From: Sagittula salina | GTDB lineage: Bacteria > Pseudomonadota > Alphaproteobacteria > Rhodobacterales > Rhodobacteraceae | Assembly: GCF_017813235.1 (NCBI RefSeq) | Contig: NZ_JAGISH010000001.1 | Span: forward strand, 124,001-188,000 | Length of the DNA stretch: 64,000 bases | Direction of reading: 5' to 3' | Shown: in pieces, positions 9,423 through 16,979 of the stretch | Position numbering within the stretch: position 1 is the stretch's first letter | Layout: each line of letters opens with the position of its first letter | Position numbers and translations under genes: made by a program | Notes under the pieces: model-generated | The model's database searches: none | What the model was told of the DNA's origin: nothing | What the model saw: only the letters and a program-made list of their open reading frames with translations

Positions 9423-10082
9423 TTACCGATTGCGCGCGCCGCGGCCGAGCGCCTGGCTCATGCGCGCGGCGATCTGGCTCTGGCTGCGCTGGAAGCTGCG
9501 TGCATCGGGCGTGTGGATGTTCATCACGATGGAAACCGGCGGTGCACCTCCAGCGGCCCGCACGCCCAGCTTTCCATCAGTTCCCCGCGTCAACGGCATG
9601 ATCGCCTCCGGCCCCGCCTCACCCATGAGACCGGTACCGCCGCGCATCGGGAAATAGGTGGGCCGAGAGACCACGCCGCCGTTTGCGAAGGGCATTACCC
9701 GGCCTTGGGTGAAAGTGCCCCCCTTGGCAAAGGGCGAGAAATCACCGAAGATGGACGACACGCCTGCTGCAAGGAATCCACCCACATTGTTCGCCATCGG
9801 CTTTACCGCCGCACGCCATGCTGCATCCACCATGGACTTCGCCAGCACGCCCATGGCATCCGACAGTTTCATCCCGTCCAGCACCACGCCGTCGATCGCT
9901 TTCGCCACCCCGCTGGACAGGGTGCCCTGCAGTCGAACCGCGCTGCGGCCCGTGTCCGAGAAGGTCGTGTTGATCCGCCTCATTTCGGCATCAAAAGCTG
10001 CGGCCATCCCGGCAGCCTTACCGAGGCTCTGCTCCAGGCCGCCTGCCTCTTCGCTCAGGTTCTCGATTTCGAAATCGCTCAT
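9423..10082 (-). CDS. GTA tape measure protein g11
   Basis: 219 residues. It is short compared with phage tape measure proteins, which fits the short GTA tail because tail length follows this protein's length. The N-terminal part is helical (LEQSLGKAAGMAAAFDAEMR), followed by a glycine-rich hydrophobic stretch (GGFLAAGVSSIFGDFSPF) and the typical FAKGGTFTQGRVMPFANGG and GLMGEAGPEAIMPL motifs seen in phage tail tape measure C-termini. The ATG has AGGAG about 10 bases upstream, placed over the g10.1 stop region. Confidence 0.9.
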   Translation of the reverse strand: MSDFEIENLSEEAGGLEQSLGKAAGMAAAFDAEMRRINTTFSDTGRSAVRLQGTLSSGVAKAIDGVVLDGMKLSDAMGVLAKSMVDAAWRAAVKPMANNVGGFLAAGVSSIFGDFSPFAKGGTFTQGRVMPFANGGVVSRPTYFPMRGGTGLMGEAGPEAIMPLTRGTDGKLGVRAAGGAPPVSIVMNIHTPDARSFQRSQSQIAARMSQALGRGARNR

Positions 10083-10088
10083 CGCTCG

Positions 10089-10304
10089 TCACTCCTGTTC
10101 GGACATCCTGAGTTCAGGTTCGGAACTGTCAGGGAAGGCCGCCATCAATTCATCCAGCCGCCCGCGCCCGAGCGGTCGCGAACCCGATTCTGCACCCAGC
10201 AGCAACTGCAGTTCGGCCGGGGTCAACAGCCAGAACTCCCAGGGCTTCAGACCCAGACCGCGCATTCCCGCACGTATCAGCTCAGGCCAGTCAAACCGCT
10301 GCAT
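10089..10304 (-). CDS. GTA g10.1, small tail assembly chaperone-like protein
   Basis: 71 residues starting MQRFDWPELIRAGMRGLGLK. The motif FWLLTPAELQLLLG is shared with the small tail-assembly-chaperone family found after g10 in Rhodobacterales GTAs. It overlaps the end of g10 by 14 bases, an arrangement that in phages often accompanies a frameshifted chaperone pair, although no slippery site was identified here. I chose the ATG at 10304 because the protein from there matches the family; the upstream in-frame extension lies inside g10. Confidence 0.85.
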   Translation of the reverse strand: MQRFDWPELIRAGMRGLGLKPWEFWLLTPAELQLLLGAESGSRPLGRGRLDELMAAFPDSSEPELRMSEQE

Positions 10305-10626
10305 CGCGTCCCTCGGGCAGCATGAAGGCCCGGGCCAGCAGTTCCGCCGCGGCGCGGGCTGCCCCCATGGGACCACCCTCTATCTCGGCTGAGAGCAGGT
10401 CCGACGCACCTCCCTGCCAACCGCCCCCGCGCAGCCCCGCCACGATCAGCGCCAGCACGTCCCGCGTACCGAAGCCGCCGCCCTCAAAACGCTGTACCAA
10501 GTCGATCAACGACCCCGTTTCCAGCTTCGCCTCCAGTTCCGCCAACGCACCCAGCGTCAGGCGCATGACATGGCGCTCGCCATCGATGACCAGCGCCACG
10601 TCCCCCCGCCACGGATTCGCCATCAC
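10291..10626 (-). CDS. GTA g10 (Phage_TAC_11 / GTA-gp10 family)
   Basis: 111 residues. The sequence GEREVMRL-like segment (VIDGERHVMRLTLGALAELE) and the small alpha-helical body match the GTA-gp10 family, which is placed with tail assembly chaperones in Pfam. It probably helps assemble the tail tube around g11. It starts either at the GTG overlapping the g9 stop (GTGA) or at the ATG immediately after (10623); both give the same protein within one residue. It overlaps g10.1 by 14 bases. Confidence 0.9.
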   Translation of the reverse strand: MMANPWRGDVALVIDGERHVMRLTLGALAELEAKLETGSLIDLVQRFEGGGFGTRDVLALIVAGLRGGGWQGGASDLLSAEIEGGPMGAARAAAELLARAFMLPEGRDAAV

Positions 10627-11045
10627 GCCACCGGCTGTGCCGTGAAGGACAGTTCCCCCGCCGAGGCCAGCGCGACCTCGTAGGTGGCTTCGCCGTCGTG
10701 GCTGCCCGCGTACTCGATGGACGTCAGCTGAAACTTGCCCTCCACGGTGCCGAAATCAGGAATGATCACCTGAAAGTCCGGCGTCTCCCCGGCAAAGAAA
10801 ATCTGTCGCGCGCGTTCATCGGTGGTGTCGTCCTTGAATACGCCCGAGCCGCTGATGTTAGCGGACTTCACGCCCGCTCCCGCCAGCAGTTCGCGCCAGC
10901 CGTTCTGGCTTTCCAGTGTCGTCACGTCGACGCTTTCGGCGTTAAAGCTGATACGGGAGGCGCGTAGCCCCGCCATCGTCTGGAACGTGCCGGTGCCGGT
11001 CATGTCCACCTTGATCAAGAGATCTTTGCCGTTCTGAGCAGCCAT
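10623..11045 (-). CDS. GTA major tail (tail tube) protein g9
   Basis: 140 residues starting MAAQNGKDLLIKVDMTGTGT, the characteristic opening of the TP901-1-type major tail protein used by GTAs. Further motifs are FQTMAGLRASRISFNAESVD and the C-terminal YEVALASAGELSFTA. Its hexamers stack to build the tail tube. The ATG at 11045 is chosen because GGAG lies 8 bases upstream; an in-frame GTG at 11054 begins on the last base of that ribosome binding site and is unlikely. Confidence 0.93.
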   Translation of the reverse strand: MAAQNGKDLLIKVDMTGTGTFQTMAGLRASRISFNAESVDVTTLESQNGWRELLAGAGVKSANISGSGVFKDDTTDERARQIFFAGETPDFQVIIPDFGTVEGKFQLTSIEYAGSHDGEATYEVALASAGELSFTAQPVA

Positions 11046-11089
11046 CTGTATCACTCCGTTCTAAATGCGTTCAGTCCAAACGGCGCACC

Positions 11090-11506
11090 TCAGGGCGCGA
11101 CCGTATCCTCCACACGCGCGCGAAAGGTTAGGTCGATCCTGCGCCGTCCATCTGTTTCCAGTCCGGCCCTCGCTCGCAGAAACCACAAGCCCACCAGGAC
11201 ACCGCGGCCCAGCGCCACATCAGCGCCATGCAGCACGTCGCTGATCGCGCCTGCCGCATTCTTTGCGTCCAGGAATCCAGCGCTCTCGGTGACGACGGAA
11301 ACCTCGAATTCGTGCCATGCGCCGTAGGCGGTCTTGTCCCCGGCCTCACGCACCCGCTCCGGGCCCAGCGCGACATAGAGGCCCGGCATTGAACCTGCCG
11401 GGGGACGATCAAAAATTGCCGCCCCCACCAACGCGCCAAGCGCGGCATCCGCCTGCAACAGGCCGTAGACCGCTGTCTGCAGGGAGGCAGAGACTGCGTA
11501 AGTCAT
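11090..11506 (-). CDS. GTA tail terminator g8 (DUF3168 family)
   Basis: 138 residues starting MTYAVSASLQTAVYGLLQAD, typical of DUF3168. The end (GRRRIDLTFRARVEDT) is a family hallmark. It caps the tail tube and joins it to the head connector. The ATG overlaps the g7 stop (ATGA) and has GAGG 7 bases upstream, which decides the start over an earlier in-frame codon at 11527. Confidence 0.9.
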   Translation of the reverse strand: MTYAVSASLQTAVYGLLQADAALGALVGAAIFDRPPAGSMPGLYVALGPERVREAGDKTAYGAWHEFEVSVVTESAGFLDAKNAAGAISDVLHGADVALGRGVLVGLWFLRARAGLETDGRRRIDLTFRARVEDTVAP

Positions 11507-11838
11507 GGCGAAACCTCCTCTGTGCAAATGCAGCGCAAATAAAGTGCGCTCGGCTCTTCCTCAGTGACGGCCTCGATACTTAAGACCCGGCCTTGCATCA
11601 CGAATCGCTGCCCAGCCGAGGGGCGGTTCGAATGTCCCACAGGTGCGCCGCGCACCCAGACAGTGAAACCGCTCACGGAGATAGCGCCGACATCCCCCGG
11701 ACCCAGCCGCCCTGAACGCGGGTCCACCCGGCCCCAGAGCGTACCCAGCGCGGCCCATGTACGGGTATGGCCCCCCGCGCCGTCGGGTACGTCCTGCGGC
11801 GCCTCCAGCACCAACCTGTGATTTAGCGCCATGCTCAT
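11503..11838 (-). CDS. GTA head-tail adaptor g7 (head closure family)
   Basis: 111 residues. The pattern LNHRLVLEAP...GGHTRTWAALGTLWGRVDP is the signature of the phage head-tail adaptor (SPP1 gp16-like) family, and FVMQGRVLSIEAV matches its C-terminal half. It links the portal/connector ring to the tail terminator. The ATG overlaps the g6 stop by 4 bases and the gene overlaps g8 by 4 bases, so translation is coupled through this stretch. Confidence 0.9.
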   Translation of the reverse strand: MSMALNHRLVLEAPQDVPDGAGGHTRTWAALGTLWGRVDPRSGRLGPGDVGAISVSGFTVWVRGAPVGHSNRPSAGQRFVMQGRVLSIEAVTEEEPSALYLRCICTEEVSP

Positions 11839-12425
11839 GCACCCAACCCCATGCGAACCGGTTGATAGCGCGCCAGCAGGCTGGTGACACCGAACGGCAT
11901 GCAGCCTTGGCTCAGCACGGTTTCGTCGCGGTACTCGTAGTAGTGCGCAGCCAGAAGAAGTACCGCCTGCTGCAGGTCAGCAGGGACGGCGTCGAACTGC
12001 ACGCCGTATCCCGCCTGAAAGCGTATCTCGATTGCGCCACGGGACGGCACCGTGGGGAACGTGCCCAGCGCCTTCAGGCTTGGTACGAAGTTGTCCTTCA
12101 CGAGGCGGTACTGCGCAGCGTCCACCGTCTGCCCCGCGCCGAAGGCATCCACCAGCGTCACTTCTGTGATCGAGGCAACTGGCGCCACCGGCAGTGTCTG
12201 AGTGTCTCGCTCCTGCCAGTCCAGAAAGCTCACTACAAAGCTGCGCTGGATCAATGCTTTCGACGTCCGCGCCTCGACCGCCGCCAGCGCTGCGCGCAGA
12301 AAGGAAGCCAGAACGCCATCCTGGAGGTCTGTTTCCGTAAAACCACTGCCAAGCCTCAGTTGGTCCTTCAGCCGCGCCACCGGAAGAGCCGCCTCCGCCA
12401 CCTGTGTTTCTTCCACCAACATCAT
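11835..12425 (-). CDS. GTA head-tail connector g6
   Basis: 196 residues with the layout of gp6-like head-tail connectors: an N-terminal helical part (VARLKDQLRLGSGFTETD), VEARTSKALIQRSF, and the C-terminal IEIRFQAGYG plus LLLAAHYYEYRD. These proteins form a ring below the portal. I chose the ATG at 12425 because GGAG lies 8 bases upstream; another in-frame ATG at 12473 is not preceded by a clear site. The 176 bases between g5 and this gene contain no obvious gene. Confidence 0.9.
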   Translation of the reverse strand: MMLVEETQVAEAALPVARLKDQLRLGSGFTETDLQDGVLASFLRAALAAVEARTSKALIQRSFVVSFLDWQERDTQTLPVAPVASITEVTLVDAFGAGQTVDAAQYRLVKDNFVPSLKALGTFPTVPSRGAIEIRFQAGYGVQFDAVPADLQQAVLLLAAHYYEYRDETVLSQGCMPFGVTSLLARYQPVRMGLGA

Positions 12426-12601
12426 TGTCTCTTCTCCGAAATCCTCGACCCAGACAGGCCCGTTCTTTGCCAACTGTCAGCCTCAGGCAGGGTGGGCGCG
12501 CGCCGCCCTTCGTTGCTCGGGCGGAGGGGAAGCTGGACAACCCGGGACCACGCGCGCCCGTCAGGAGGCAGCGTTCTGCCGCCCCCTGGTCCGATCGGCG
12601 C

Positions 12602-13783
12602 TTACGAGGCCGCGCAGCGCATCAGCTTGATTGCGGCATAGTCGCTGACGCCGCCACCCAAGCGCTTGGAAGCGTAGAACAGCACGTGCGGCTTGGCCGA
12701 GAACGGGTCGCGCAGGACGCGGATGTCGGGGCGCTCCGCAATGGTATAACCCGCGCCGAAATCACCGAAGGCGATCGGATAGGCGTCCGCCGCGATGTCG
12801 GGCATGTTCTCGGCGATCAGCACCTTGTAGCCCAGCAGGCGGGCAGGCTCCGACGCGGCGAGGCCATCGGCCCACAGATGGCGGCCGTCGGCATCCTTCA
12901 GCTTGCGCAGCGCACCGGCTGTTTTCGAGTTCATCACGAAGGTACCGTTCGGGCGATAGCGCGCGTCGAGCGAATAGACCAGGTCGATCAGCGCATCACC
13001 ATCACCCACGCCCGCGGCAGCACCGGACGCGATGTAGCCAAGCGAGCCCCAGTTCCAGACGCCGTTGGCAACGATGTTCCCGGTAAGAAATCCGGTGGGC
13101 TTGTCGACGCCGTCACCGCTGACGAAGGCCGCAGCCTCGGCCCGGATGAACTTGTCGGCGATTCGCCCGGCCAACCATGCCTCCACATCGAAAGCGGAAT
13201 CGTCCAGCAGGCGCTGCGAAACCTTCGGCATCGCGTTCAGTTCATAAAGCGGGATCGAGATGCGCTCGATCGTGGGTGTCGCGGTCTCCGCCGCAGTCGC
13301 GGTTTCCGCCGCCCAGCCTGCGCCGGTATCGTTGCGGTCGATCAGTACGTCGAAGGCAGCGGCCTCCACGTTCACCACGTTGGAAATGGCCCGGATCGAA
13401 ACAAGGCTCTCCAGCTTGGAGCGGATCAGAGCCGATGTCTGCGGGTCCACGAGGTAGCCGCCGTCGGCATTCACAGCCGTGGACATGGCCTTGCCTTCCA
13501 GTTCCAGGCCGCGCAGCCCATCGTCGTCGCCGGAGCGCAGGTAGGCGTCCAGCGCCTTCTGGTGGGGGGCCTCGACCTCGGTACGAGTCGAGAGGGTCGG
13601 GCGTTTCGCCAAGGCGGTCTTGTGATCAAGCATGGTCAGTCGCTCTTCCTGTTTTGCAAGCTTTTGTTCCAGATCGGCCGCGAGGGCCTTGTAGTCCCCG
13701 ATCAGTCCCGCCATCGCGGCACTCACCCGGGCGACCGGAGACACATCTTCCCCGGTCCGAGACTTGGTCTCGGTGTTGCTCAT
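12602..13783 (-). CDS. GTA major capsid protein g5 (HK97 fold)
   Basis: 393 residues. The N-terminal third is a charged coiled-coil scaffold-like delta domain (LAADLEQKLAKQEERLTML) expected to be removed by the g4 protease. The body starts near GLELEGKAMSTAVNADGGYL and contains SQRLLDDSAFDVEAWLAGRI, GTFVMNSKTAGALRKLKDAD and GFGDFGAGYTIAERPDI-like features of HK97-type capsids. It forms the small oblate GTA head. The ATG at 13783 is preferred (GAGGG 8 bases upstream) over an in-frame ATG at 13798. Confidence 0.95.
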   Translation of the reverse strand: MSNTETKSRTGEDVSPVARVSAAMAGLIGDYKALAADLEQKLAKQEERLTMLDHKTALAKRPTLSTRTEVEAPHQKALDAYLRSGDDDGLRGLELEGKAMSTAVNADGGYLVDPQTSALIRSKLESLVSIRAISNVVNVEAAAFDVLIDRNDTGAGWAAETATAAETATPTIERISIPLYELNAMPKVSQRLLDDSAFDVEAWLAGRIADKFIRAEAAAFVSGDGVDKPTGFLTGNIVANGVWNWGSLGYIASGAAAGVGDGDALIDLVYSLDARYRPNGTFVMNSKTAGALRKLKDADGRHLWADGLAASEPARLLGYKVLIAENMPDIAADAYPIAFGDFGAGYTIAERPDIRVLRDPFSAKPHVLFYASKRLGGGVSDYAAIKLMRCAAS

Positions 13784-13810
13784 CCTGATTTCCCTCATGA
13801 GTGGCGCGCG

Positions 13811-14359
13811 TCAGACGCCCGCCAGGTTCCGGCGCAGCCCCTCGAGGGACTCCGCCAACTCACGCAGGGCGCTGTCATCGGCGGACAACTCGTCCCCTTT
13901 CGACGCAACCCGCGCACTGGACAGCATCGGGAAGGTCACCAGCGACACCTCCCAAAGCTCCAGTTCAGCCAGAAGCCGCTGGCCCCTGTCATTCTTCGTG
14001 GACTTCAGCGTGCGGTAGCCGATTGACAACCCGTCTATGGCGCCCGCCTCGATCAGGGCGGCAGCCTCCCGGCCCTTCGCAACACTATTCAGCAGACGAC
14101 CCTTCACATAGAGGCCGCGCTCATCCTCGCGCACCACGTCCCAGACCCCGATGGGCTGCGCCGGATCGTGCTGCCACAGCATCTTCACCACGCGCCCGTC
14201 CTCGGTCAGACGTTTCAGCGATCGTGCGTAGGCGCCTCGCGCCACCACATCGCCGCCCTGGTCGATCTTGCCAAAGAGCGAGGCATAGCCCTCGATCTTC
14301 ATACCCTCGACCACGGTCACCTCCGCGTCGAAGCGACAGAACTTGTGTTCCAGATCCAT
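13811..14359 (-). CDS. GTA prohead protease g4 (HK97 family)
   Basis: 182 residues. EGYASLFGKIDQGGDVV, MLWQHDPAQPIG (catalytic His) and IDGLSIGYRT (nucleophile Ser) are the conserved parts of HK97-type prohead proteases. It trims the N-terminus of the capsid protein during head maturation. The start at 14359 is set by GAGGAG 7 bases upstream; the longer in-frame reading to 14458 would overlap g3.5. It lies 27 bases upstream of g5. Confidence 0.93.
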   Translation of the reverse strand: MDLEHKFCRFDAEVTVVEGMKIEGYASLFGKIDQGGDVVARGAYARSLKRLTEDGRVVKMLWQHDPAQPIGVWDVVREDERGLYVKGRLLNSVAKGREAAALIEAGAIDGLSIGYRTLKSTKNDRGQRLLAELELWEVSLVTFPMLSSARVASKGDELSADDSALRELAESLEGLRRNLAGV

Positions 14360-14382
14360 TGCGTTTCTCCTCTGCACAGGCC

Positions 14383-14610
14383 TCACGGGGCCGCGTTCAT
14401 GACCCCCTGGAAGGCCTCCGCCAAGATCACCCCGGCGACACCGTAGACAGCCAGCCACAGCCGCCGTTCGAGGCGTTCCAACACAGCTTCCAGCCGCGAA
14501 AAGCGCTCGTTCAGCGACTCGATCTGAAGCTTCGAGACCTTCTCGTGGCTCTCGAGCCGCAGCCCCGGTGCACAGGCGAAGGGCTCGATCCGGCTCCTGA
14601 TCTCAGTCAC
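14383..14610 (-). CDS. GTA head formation protein g3.5 (RCAP_rcc01685 family)
   Basis: 75 residues. The N-terminal half is a coiled coil (HEKVSKLQIESLNERFSRLE) and the C-terminal half one hydrophobic helix (LAVYGVAGVILAEAFQGVM). This matches the small protein between portal and protease in Rhodobacterales GTAs, reported as needed for head formation. It overlaps the end of the portal gene by 8 bases. Confidence 0.9.
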   Translation of the reverse strand: MTEIRSRIEPFACAPGLRLESHEKVSKLQIESLNERFSRLEAVLERLERRLWLAVYGVAGVILAEAFQGVMNAAP

Positions 14611-15811
14611 CGTCGGCCTCCGTCTCCGGCAGGCTCTCCAACATGGGCAGCCCCAGCAGCGCGCGCTTTTCCGCCACGGTCAGGAAATCGGCACCCGCGA
14701 CGCGGTTCCATACCGCGTCCCGCTCCACCGACAGCGCCGGCACCTGGTCGAGGTCGGGACGCAACTCGACCACCTCGCCCACATAGGCCGACAACCAGCG
14801 GCCTACGGCCTGCGTCACCTTTGCGGCCAGCGGCAGTACAGTCTGGCGATAGAACGCCCGGTGCGCTTCGGCGTAGTTGGCGTAGGTCGCCTCACCCTGA
14901 ATGCCCAGCAGCATCGGCGGCACGCCGAAGGCCACGGCGATCTCACGCGCCGCCGCTTCCTTGGTCTTCTGGAACTCCATATCGGAGGGCGAAAAGCCCA
15001 TCGGCTTCCAATCCAGTCCGCCTTCCAGCAGCATCGGCCTGCCTGCGTTGCGCGCCCCTTGATGATGCGCCTCCATCTCGGCGGTCAGGCGATCGTATTG
15101 CTCCGACGACAGGTGGCCTTGCCCGTCCGCGCCCTTCCAGACGATCGCACCGGAGGGGCGCGCGGCGTTGTCCAGCAGGCCCTTCGACCAGCGCGAGGCA
15201 CTATTGTGCACGTCCACCGCCTGCGCCGCCGCCTGCAGCGGCGACAGGCCGTAATGATCGTCCTGCGGGTGGAAGGTCTTTACGTGCAGCACCGGCGAAA
15301 CCGGAACCGTCACGTTGAAACGATGCTTGCGCCCCGCCACTTCGTAGACATAAGCGACCGGCCAGCCGTCCGGCCCTGGCACGACGCTCATGCGGTCGCT
15401 GCGCAGGACGTGCAGTTCAAAAGGCAAGCCTTCCTCGCCCGCCACCGCCTCAACGTAGCCGTCCCCCGACAGCAGCATCTGGCCATAAAGCGACTCGAAC
15501 AGCTCGGCGCGCCCCTGCCCGGGATTGGGCTCTGTGATCAGCTTCAGGACAGGGTGCTCGGCATAGCGCGCCGTCTTGTCCTGAAGTACCAGCGGCAGCG
15601 CGGCGGCGGCCTCCGCGATCAGCTTGACGGCACGAAAGCCGACCGGGTTTCCAGCAAAGGCCTGCTTGGTCAGCGAAACCGTGTCGCGCGGGCTCCATGC
15701 TACGCGGCCTCCGGACATCTGCGCGATCACACGCCCCGTGGCAGAGGCCTTTGCCTCCGGCACCACCGCCGGTGCCTGCGTTTCGCCGCGCCGCAGAAAA
15801 TCGAATACCAT
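14603..15811 (-). CDS. GTA portal protein g3 (HK97 family)
   Basis: 402 residues starting MVFDFLRRGETQAPAV. Portal motifs include GNPVGFRAVKLIAEAAAALP, NPGQGRAELFESLYGQMLLS, GLSPLQAAAQAV and FGVPPMLLGIQGEATYANYAEA. Twelve copies form the channel through which the terminase pumps DNA. The ATG at 15811 has AAGGAG 7 bases upstream; the frame is open for another 70 codons upstream, but that stretch is unlike portal N-termini. Unlike in typical clusters, the gene is separated from the terminase gene by 1.15 kb carrying a truncated MFS gene on the other strand. Confidence 0.94.
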   Translation of the reverse strand: MVFDFLRRGETQAPAVVPEAKASATGRVIAQMSGGRVAWSPRDTVSLTKQAFAGNPVGFRAVKLIAEAAAALPLVLQDKTARYAEHPVLKLITEPNPGQGRAELFESLYGQMLLSGDGYVEAVAGEEGLPFELHVLRSDRMSVVPGPDGWPVAYVYEVAGRKHRFNVTVPVSPVLHVKTFHPQDDHYGLSPLQAAAQAVDVHNSASRWSKGLLDNAARPSGAIVWKGADGQGHLSSEQYDRLTAEMEAHHQGARNAGRPMLLEGGLDWKPMGFSPSDMEFQKTKEAAAREIAVAFGVPPMLLGIQGEATYANYAEAHRAFYRQTVLPLAAKVTQAVGRWLSAYVGEVVELRPDLDQVPALSVERDAVWNRVAGADFLTVAEKRALLGLPMLESLPETEADGD

Positions 15812-16187
15812 GCTCTCGCTCCTTTTCCTCCGGTCGCGCGCGCCCCCGGCCCGCTCACCGCCGTCCGCCGGGGCCGCGTCGGAGACGCTACGGGAGTTCC
15901 CGCCCCTCGCGTCCTCGCTCGTCCCGACCTTCGAGAGAGCCACTCTCCCGCTTTTCGAAGGACACCCTATGAACGGGGAGTTAAGAAGCTCCGACACCAC
16001 CGCACGGTGCAGACGACCCACTCAAGCCACTGACGAAAAAATTAGGATCAACAGCGGGACCGACCCCCAGCAGGAAACCGTGCAGGTAATGGCAATACGC
16101 ATTCGGGCAGCCGACGATAACGTCGCCCGCTTCCCTGACCGAACTCGCAAGGCTACGGCGCCGGCAACGAGGCACGAGGAGGCTCCC
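15812..16187. other. Gene-free stretch between portal gene and MFS fragment
   Basis: No gene is supported here. It holds the 5' leaders of the leftward g3 and the rightward MFS fragment. Nested inverted repeats occur at 15928-15961 (CCTTCGA facing TCGAAGG, with an inner GAGAG/CTCTC). Part of it (16021-16100) is less GC-rich than the surrounding GTA genes. I saw no convincing sigma-70 promoter for g3, so g3 expression would depend on read-through from g1-g2 or on an unrecognised promoter. Confidence 0.5.
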
Positions 16188-16979
16188 TTGCTGAGTGCAT
16201 TGATCAGAACCAATCGGGACTTCCGCCTGCTGCTGTCAGCAAGTGCCCTGTCGAACCTTGGCGACGGTATCGCCATGGTCGCGTTGCCCTGGCTCGCCAC
16301 GATGCTGTCCACCGATCCTCTGCTGATCGCGGCCGTTGCGACGGCCCAGCGTCTGCCGTGGCTGCTGTTCGCCCTGCCAGCCGGAGTCTGGACCGACCAG
16401 GCGGACCGGCGCCTGCTCATGGTGCGCGCCGACCTCGTCCGTGTCGTCCTCATGGCGTTCACGGTGCTCATGGTCGTCTCCCAGTCCGCACATCCCATGA
16501 CCGAAGGGGCTGGGGCCATCCAATCCCTGATCCTCGTGTCCTTCCTATTCGGCACGGCCGAGGTCATTCGGGACAATGCTGCTCAGACCGTGCTGCCCTC
16601 CATTGTCGCGCACGATGATCTTGAACGGGCCAACGGCCAGATGTGGAGCGCGGAGCAGGTCACCGGCCAGTTCATCGGCCCGCCGGTCGCAGGCCTTATG
16701 ATTGCGTCATCGATCGCCATTCCCTTCGGCATCGACGCTTCGGTCTATGCCCTGTCCGCGCTCCTGGTCTGGCTGATCGCCCTTTCGCCACGAACTTCCG
16801 GCATCACCGTCCGCTTCCTGCCAGCCTTGTTGGAGGGGCTGCGATGGATGCGCGGCAATCCCGTGATCCTTCGGCTGGCAATAATGTTGGGCGCAATCAA
16901 CGCCGTCTCTGTCGGGGGCATGACTACCCGGCCCGGCCTCGACAACCCCTCACGCGTTTTTCAAAGAGTGCGCACCTGA
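16188..16979 (+). pseudogene. MFS transporter, 3'-truncated, inserted between GTA genes g2 and g3
   Basis: The frame encodes the N-terminal 60% of a major facilitator protein of the MFS_3/EntS-like type: NRDFRLLLSASALSNLGDGI, then LVRADLVRVVLMAF-like helices, ANGQMWSAEQVTGQFIGPPV, and so on. About seven or eight membrane helices are present. Similarity stops near base 16922 after GAINAVSVGGM, and the last roughly 18 codons run into unrelated sequence overlapping the 3' end of g2. The probable start is TTG at 16188 with GAGGAGG 5 bases upstream; an ATG at 16089 is an alternative. Full-length members have about 400 residues and 12 helices, so this product is probably non-functional. It is antisense to the GTA operon. 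Confidence 0.8.

Noticed and set aside
16188..16979. Intact MFS transporter gene
   Set aside because: Similarity stops after about 245 residues at base 16922, and the last codons overlap the 3' end of the terminase gene; about 40% of the protein is missing.
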